A DNA stretch of 9,655 bases from NCBI GenBank assembly GCA_026417845.1, contig JAOACM010000130.1:1-9655 (forward strand), in the 5' to 3' direction. Both the position numbers and the translations under genes were made by a program. How positions within the stretch are numbered: position 1 is the stretch's first letter; the number at the start of each line of letters is the position of its first letter. Under the pieces are notes generated by a model that made no database searches, was not told the DNA's origin, and saw only the letters and a list, made by a program, of their open reading frames with translations. The stretch comes from Planctomycetota bacterium. Lineage in GTDB: Bacteria > Planctomycetota > SZUA-567 > H5-PLA8 > CALKMO01. Below, in pieces: positions 5,453 to 9,655 of this stretch.

Positions 5453-6541
5453 TCAGAGATACATCCCGCGCCCGAGGCGTCGGAGATCCTCGACGGCCTT
5501 CCTGACATCCTGGTCCCGCGAGAGCGGGCAGATCAGGAGCGCATCCGGCGTATCCACTATCGCCAGCTCGCTGACGCCTATCACCACCACCTGCTTCCGC
5601 GGGTCGGCCGAGATCAGGCAGCCCCGGGTATCGAGGAGGAGGGCATTAGCGTCGCTGGCGTTGCCGTCCTGGTCGGAAGGCATGTGCGTCCTGGCCGACG
5701 ACCAGGAGCCGATATCGTCCCATTCGAAGTCAGCCTCGACCACGGCAGCCCTTCTTGCGCCCTCCATCACGCCGTAATCTATGGATATCTTTCTCATCTT
5801 CGGATAGTTCGTGATGGCGGCGGCATCGAGTCCCAGGCGGCCAGCGTCCATGAACTGCCTGACGGCCTCGGCGTGCTCCGGAAGCTGGCGTCTGAATTCC
5901 TCGATTATGGTCTCCGCCGTCCACGCGAAGATGCCGGCGTTCCAGTAGTACATGCCGCTCTCGACGTACTCGCGCGCTGTCTCCTCGTCCGGCTTTTCCC
6001 TGAACGACTCAATCTCGAAGGCCTCAGGTCCGTCCCCGAACCCTTCGATGGGGGCACCCCTGCGTATGTAGCCGTAGGAAGTGGCCGGTCCCCTTGGAAC
6101 GACGCCAAATGCCACCAGACGGCGCGATTCCGCCGCCAGCCGCTCCGCCTTCCTGGCGCACTCCACGAACGATTGAAGCGGCTTTATAACGTGGTCGCCC
6201 GGCAATACCAGCATTACGCCATGAGGATTCCGCATCGCCACAACGGCCGCGGCCAGCGCTATGCAGCCCGCGGTGTCGCGCATCATCGGCTCGACAAGGC
6301 AGTTGTCCCGCGGAAGGTCCGGAAGGGACTCCATCAGGCGGTCAGCCTGGTCAGGCGAGGTCACCGCAAGGATGTTGGATGGCGGCGCCACGGCCGCGGC
6401 CCGTTCCCATGCCGCCTGTATCAGCGTCCGGCCCGGTTCGAACCTCAGGCTCCACTTCGGCACGGCCTGCCTGGATTTCGGCCACAGGCGCGTGCCGGCA
6501 CCGCCGGCCATTATGACCGGATACATGTTTCCGGATGTCAT
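5453..6541 (-). CDS. manC: Mannose-1-phosphate guanylyltransferase (GDP-mannose pyrophosphorylase), short form
   Basis: This is a 362-residue cytoplasmic enzyme joining mannose-1-phosphate and GTP to make GDP-mannose for surface polysaccharide, glycolipid or glycoprotein synthesis. The nucleotide-binding loop is at 10-24 (MAGGAGTRLWPKSR). Further motifs are VEPMMRDTAGCIALAA (83-98), LPGDHVI (113-119), TSYGYI (154-159), FREKP (180-184), YYWNAGIF (198-205), SIDYGVME (253-260) and WDDIGSW (274-280). All are typical of the family. It lacks the C-terminal phosphomannose isomerase cupin domain of two-domain enzymes, so it is the short form. The loop continues AVPKW where most members have PKQ; Lys29 is kept and Gln is replaced by Trp30. 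ATG 6541 is preferred; ATG 6526, closer to the fold start, is the alternative. The frame is open up to TTG 6727, but the extra residues look non-coding. The 271-bp spacer from the FHA gene holds nothing I recognise. The product could feed the glycosyltransferase-type envelope pathways nearby. Confidence 0.93.
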   Translation of the reverse strand: MTSGNMYPVIMAGGAGTRLWPKSRQAVPKWSLRFEPGRTLIQAAWERAAAVAPPSNILAVTSPDQADRLMESLPDLPRDNCLVEPMMRDTAGCIALAAAVVAMRNPHGVMLVLPGDHVIKPLQSFVECARKAERLAAESRRLVAFGVVPRGPATSYGYIRRGAPIEGFGDGPEAFEIESFREKPDEETAREYVESGMYYWNAGIFAWTAETIIEEFRRQLPEHAEAVRQFMDAGRLGLDAAAITNYPKMRKISIDYGVMEGARRAAVVEADFEWDDIGSWSSARTHMPSDQDGNASDANALLLDTRGCLISADPRKQVVVIGVSELAIVDTPDALLICPLSRDQDVRKAVEDLRRLGRGMYL

Positions 6542-6812
6542 GCCAATGCCCCGTCCGCTTTCGGGAACCGGTTTCGGCTTCCTGTTCCGGGAGCGCAGCC
6601 CTTCCGATTCCGATATCCGGGACTCCCTTTCGAAAAGTGCGCTCTGATCGTCCCCCCATACCATGGCAACAGGAGACATGGCGATGGGGGCGGGTACTCC
6701 ATGCCCGACGCCGCGATTCCCCTTCAACCGTCGCCTCCGGCGTCCGATCCGGAGTCATCGCCGGCGCGCGCGGCGCGGCCGCTGCCGGATCTTCAGGAAT
6801 CCGCGGGATCGC

Positions 6813-9542
6813 TCAAAGCCCGGCCTTCTTCCTGAATTCTTCCAGAAGCTTCTTTATCTCGGGGAGCTTCGCCCCGTATTTCTGGTAGTCGGGATCCTTT
6901 TCGATCGCGCGCACGGCGCCGGCCCAGTCCTGGGCCGCCTCATAGTTTTTGATCTTGGCTCTTATCCGTTTGTCTGCCGCCTCAATCGCCGACTGTTCCG
7001 CCATCAACCTTTCGACCTTTATCAGCTCCTCTCTGGCATCCTGCGCAGCCTTCGTCGCTGCGTATTTCCTGTCATCCAGAAGCTTCTTCAGGAACGCCTG
7101 AGCAACCTGCGGGACCTCCTGTCCCTCCTTCATGAAGCCCCTGGCCTTCTCGAGCAACTCGCGCGCTTCCTTTTCCAGGGTGGCATCGGCAAGACTCTTC
7201 GCCGCGGCGTCCAGTTCGATCGCCAGTTTCCGGAAGCCCGCCTCCCACGGCGTGCCGGTCCACTCCCTGATGGCAGCATCCAGGGCCTTCTTGGCCTGCG
7301 CGATCGCTTCCTCGGTACCCGCCCGCGATGCCCTCCCGGTCAGATCCGCACACTCCCTCTCCGCCTCCGCCGCCCTGTTCCTGATTTCGGCCATCTGCCG
7401 CCTGGCATTTTCCAGCATTTCCGGGAACCGGGGTCCGAACCGTTTTTCGAAATCTTCGAATGCCTTGCAGGCATCGGCCCACCTGGAGGCCATGCGGGTA
7501 TCGGTCAACCGGGCCAGCGCCTCCTCAGCCTGATGCTTCCTGGCTGCCGAAATCCTGGAAAACTCGATCTCCAATTCCTCGCCCATTCCCACCGATACGG
7601 CGCGCCTGTTGCCGCGCGGATGCATGCTAACCTCGACGGGCGTCCTGAACGATACGCACAGCTGCGGCGACCTGTCGGCGTTAAAGAGCAGTTCGCGGAC
7701 GCCGGAGAGCTTTCTGGCCTGAGTCGGGGGTATCTTCTCGGTCCCCGCTCCGGTCGTCGCCTCGATATCCCCCTGCGAAACCGGCGCCACAACGTCGAAT
7801 CTAAGCGAAGGTCTCGACCCTGCTCCGGTCACCGACCTCTGCGCGCCGAATTTCATCGCCACTCCCGCTGCGCCGCCGGAGCCTTCTATGGAATACGGCG
7901 TCCAGTCCTGCATGACGAAATCGAATATCTGGCCCTTCAGGGAGACCTTTTCCGCAGAGACCTCCGGCGCCTCCGCCCTGCCCAGCGACAGGTCCCAGCT
8001 CGACTGGCCGTCGGGCGTCTCGAACGAGAGCGTGCCGTTCTCTATGGCCTCCTGTCCGCCGGAGAGGACTCGGAACGCCCCTGCGGCATCCTCGAAGGCC
8101 ACCTTTACTCCCTCGTACTGTATCCCCGGCTCCTTCGCCTCGCCCCCCGCCCGCCCCTTGACCGCGAACTTCACGTCGTCGAAATACGTCTTGCCATCCC
8201 TGCCGGAGGCGAACAGTTGTATCCTGGCCCTTTCGGCCCATGCCGGCGGCCGGATGTCGACGCCCCTGGAATCCCAATTCGTGAACAGCCCGGACTTCGC
8301 TATTATCAGCGAGGTAAGCCGTCGGTTCCCCCTGATCCAGACCATCCTTACGCCGAAGACGCCGTCCCCCTCATTCTTCATGGCGGCGCCGACGGTATAG
8401 ATGGTGTCCGGCCGTACCTCGAGGTCGTCCATCGTTTCGATACACGTGATGGTGCCCGGAGGCGAATCCTGAGATTTCCTTATGACGACCGCCGACTTGA
8501 CCTGCGCCTCCGGATTGCAGTCCTGTCCGGCATCCACGCCCACGGCGACCTTCGGGTCGGACCTGATTATCCGCCACCCCTTCGGCGCGCCTCCGAAATC
8601 CTCCACCCCTTCGTGGAAGGAGGGGTTGCTCACAGCCGCCACCGCAGGGGGCCTGGCGCCGCCGTCCTTCCCGTCGGGCTTTTTCCCGTCGCCGTCGGAC
8701 CGGCCGCCGGCCAGATATGCCACTCCGTAGACCGTGCCGGCGAACAGGGCCAGCAGGAAGGCGGCGAACAGGGCCGTCCGCGGCGCGCCAGTCTTCTTTT
8801 CCTTCAGGCGGTCGGCCAGCCTGTCGGTATCGAGGGCCACGGTAGCCAGGATGCGGTCTTCCTCGACAGGCTTGCCCACGTTCTTGTATTCGAGGATCGT
8901 CTTGCCGATCCGTATCAGCATTCCGGGAACCAGCGGCGTCTTTACGATGCGCTCGAATTCCGCCTGACCGGGCGCCTTGACCCGCGTCCCGTTGGTCGAA
9001 CTCAGGTCCGCCAGCACATACCCCATCGGCTCCTTCGTTATCTCGGCGTGGTAGTTGCTTGCGGCCTCGTCCTCCACCCGGATCAGGTTGGACGAATGCC
9101 TGCCGATGGTTATCGCCTGGCTGCCGAACTCGGCCAGCGCGAATACCTTCCCCTTCCCGGCGCCCTCCACTATTTCCACTACATACTTCGGTCCCTCCTC
9201 GGCTGGCTTTTCCCCGGCGGCTGCTTCCGCCTTCGGTTCGGGTTCTGGCCCGGGCCCCTCGTAGGTGAATGTCGTGCGGCCTATGGTTATGATATCCCCT
9301 TTTCTGAGGAGGATGCTCGTCTCTTTCCTGCCGTTGACCTTCGTCCCGTTCGTGCTGCCGAGGTCAACAAGACGGTAGAACCCCTTCTCCCTGTCCTTCT
9401 CTATACGGCAATGCTGGCGCGAGGCCTTCTCGTCGGATATCTGGATTGTGTTTCCGGAAGCCCGGCCTATGACGGTCACGTCATCCACAAGTTCGTGGAT
9501 GCGCTCGGCGCCATTCTCATCCTTTATGGTCAACCTTGCCAT
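6813..9542 (-). CDS. Membrane protein with two N-terminal FHA domains, a jelly-roll-like region and helical C-terminus
   Basis: This is a 909-residue protein. FHA domain 1 is at about 3-95, with Gly26-Arg27, Ser41-x-x-His44 and STNGT (63-67). FHA domain 2 is at about 119-220, with Gly147-Arg148, Ser162-x-x-His165 and STNGT (182-186). All phosphothreonine-contact positions of the fold are kept in both. A charged linker and a single membrane helix (about 256-278) follow, preceded by KEKK and Arg255 on the likely cytoplasmic side. Residues about 305-463 resemble a carbohydrate-binding or discoidin-like jelly roll: a NPSFHEGVEDF start and DGKTYFDDVKF near the end, as in CBM4/9-type modules. Residues about 476-660 are predicted beta-rich. 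From 663 the rest is Glu/Ala/Lys-rich helix, likely repeat hairpins or coiled coil. The likely topology is FHA inside and the rest outside. The role may be relaying Ser/Thr-kinase signalling to the envelope; no kinase lies in the window. ATG 9542 is chosen because the FHA fold starts there, a GAGGGA site precedes it, and a promoter overlaps the longer frame from TTG 9620. Confidence 0.9.
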   Translation of the reverse strand: MARLTIKDENGAERIHELVDDVTVIGRASGNTIQISDEKASRQHCRIEKDREKGFYRLVDLGSTNGTKVNGRKETSILLRKGDIITIGRTTFTYEGPGPEPEPKAEAAAGEKPAEEGPKYVVEIVEGAGKGKVFALAEFGSQAITIGRHSSNLIRVEDEAASNYHAEITKEPMGYVLADLSSTNGTRVKAPGQAEFERIVKTPLVPGMLIRIGKTILEYKNVGKPVEEDRILATVALDTDRLADRLKEKKTGAPRTALFAAFLLALFAGTVYGVAYLAGGRSDGDGKKPDGKDGGARPPAVAAVSNPSFHEGVEDFGGAPKGWRIIRSDPKVAVGVDAGQDCNPEAQVKSAVVIRKSQDSPPGTITCIETMDDLEVRPDTIYTVGAAMKNEGDGVFGVRMVWIRGNRRLTSLIIAKSGLFTNWDSRGVDIRPPAWAERARIQLFASGRDGKTYFDDVKFAVKGRAGGEAKEPGIQYEGVKVAFEDAAGAFRVLSGGQEAIENGTLSFETPDGQSSWDLSLGRAEAPEVSAEKVSLKGQIFDFVMQDWTPYSIEGSGGAAGVAMKFGAQRSVTGAGSRPSLRFDVVAPVSQGDIEATTGAGTEKIPPTQARKLSGVRELLFNADRSPQLCVSFRTPVEVSMHPRGNRRAVSVGMGEELEIEFSRISAARKHQAEEALARLTDTRMASRWADACKAFEDFEKRFGPRFPEMLENARRQMAEIRNRAAEAERECADLTGRASRAGTEEAIAQAKKALDAAIREWTGTPWEAGFRKLAIELDAAAKSLADATLEKEARELLEKARGFMKEGQEVPQVAQAFLKKLLDDRKYAATKAAQDAREELIKVERLMAEQSAIEAADKRIRAKIKNYEAAQDWAGAVRAIEKDPDYQKYGAKLPEIKKLLEEFRKKAGL

Positions 9543-9585
9543 ACGGTCCCTCGCGAAAATTCCCGTCCGATTGGCGCCCTGCTGC

Positions 9586-9614
9586 ATCATGTGCACGAAT
9601 CCGTGGGATGTCAA
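9586..9614 (-). promoter_or_regulatory. Sigma70-like promoter for the FHA gene
   Basis: On the minus strand a perfect -35 box TTGACA (9614-9609) is followed after exactly 17 bp by CATGAT (9591-9586, four of six matches to TATAAT). Transcription would begin about 37 nt before ATG 9542, leaving a short leader with the GAGGGA ribosome binding site. Sequence to the right edge (9615-9655) shows no gene I can identify. Confidence 0.5.
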
Positions 9615-9655
9615 GCCCAAGAGAACGGACCAAAGCTGGTTGCGCTGTCTCCGGA

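Noticed and set aside
6730..6812. G+C-rich potential stem-loops just downstream of the FHA gene considered as a terminator
   Set aside because: Stems are only about 5 bp with loose loops, and no T-run follows. Such pairings are frequent by chance at this base composition.
5405..6835. A 476-codon plus-strand open frame antisense to manC
   Set aside because: Its translation is Arg/Pro/His-rich without motifs, and the opposite strand holds the complete signature set of GDP-mannose pyrophosphorylase. Long antisense frames are expected in G+C-rich DNA.

Overview
The window is one end of a G+C-rich (clearly above 60% by eye) bacterial contig, probably assembled from a metagenomic or draft Illumina library. 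Its first 19 bases are the Tn5/Nextera mosaic-end adapter and are not genomic. A family-9 (heptosyltransferase-type) glycosyltransferase, a mannose-1-phosphate guanylyltransferase and a lipoprotein point to a diderm, Gram-negative-like envelope. The large tandem-FHA membrane protein and the G+C-rich style would suit Planctomycetota or another PVC/candidate lineage, but I cannot fix the taxon from sequence alone. I see no tRNA, rRNA, CRISPR array, insertion sequence or phage gene.

Layout, read on the minus strand from the right edge. A sigma70-like promoter (about 9586-9614) drives a 909-residue protein: two FHA domains, one membrane helix, a jelly-roll-like region and a helical C-terminus (9542-6813). 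It is followed by a manC-type GDP-mannose pyrophosphorylase (6541-5453), the Holliday junction resolvase-like/RNA-maturation nuclease gene ruvX/yqgF with a TTG start (5219-4788), a possible small reading frame coupled to ruvX by an ATGA overlap (4791-4531), and an FtsB/DivIC-family division protein with a very long repetitive tail (4467-3529). The spacers of 233-271 bp upstream of ruvX and manC mean that a single operon is not proven.

A plus-strand gene for an iron-sulfur-flavoprotein-like NAD(P)H:FMN reductase (2834-3418) sits alone. It converges on the division gene across a 110-bp spacer holding three consecutive G+C-rich hairpins, and it diverges from a minus-strand lipoprotein gene (2144-1215) across a 689-bp gap with no convincing gene. 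Downstream of the lipoprotein lies the glycosyltransferase gene (1056 to the contig edge, C-terminus missing).

The genes share a loose envelope theme: lipid- or surface-sugar transfer, activated mannose supply, division, a surface lipoprotein, and a membrane protein with phosphopeptide-binding domains. Nothing forms a recognisable new defence or biosynthetic system. The most distinctive feature is that Gly/Ala/Ser/Pro/Arg-rich low-complexity segments interrupt or extend three neighbouring, otherwise conserved proteins (glycosyltransferase, lipoprotein, FtsB/DivIC). In the division protein the tail is built of nine 21-bp (7-residue) units followed by RR(E/D)(S/T)P-type units. The second is the tandem FHA, membrane helix and jelly-roll architecture.
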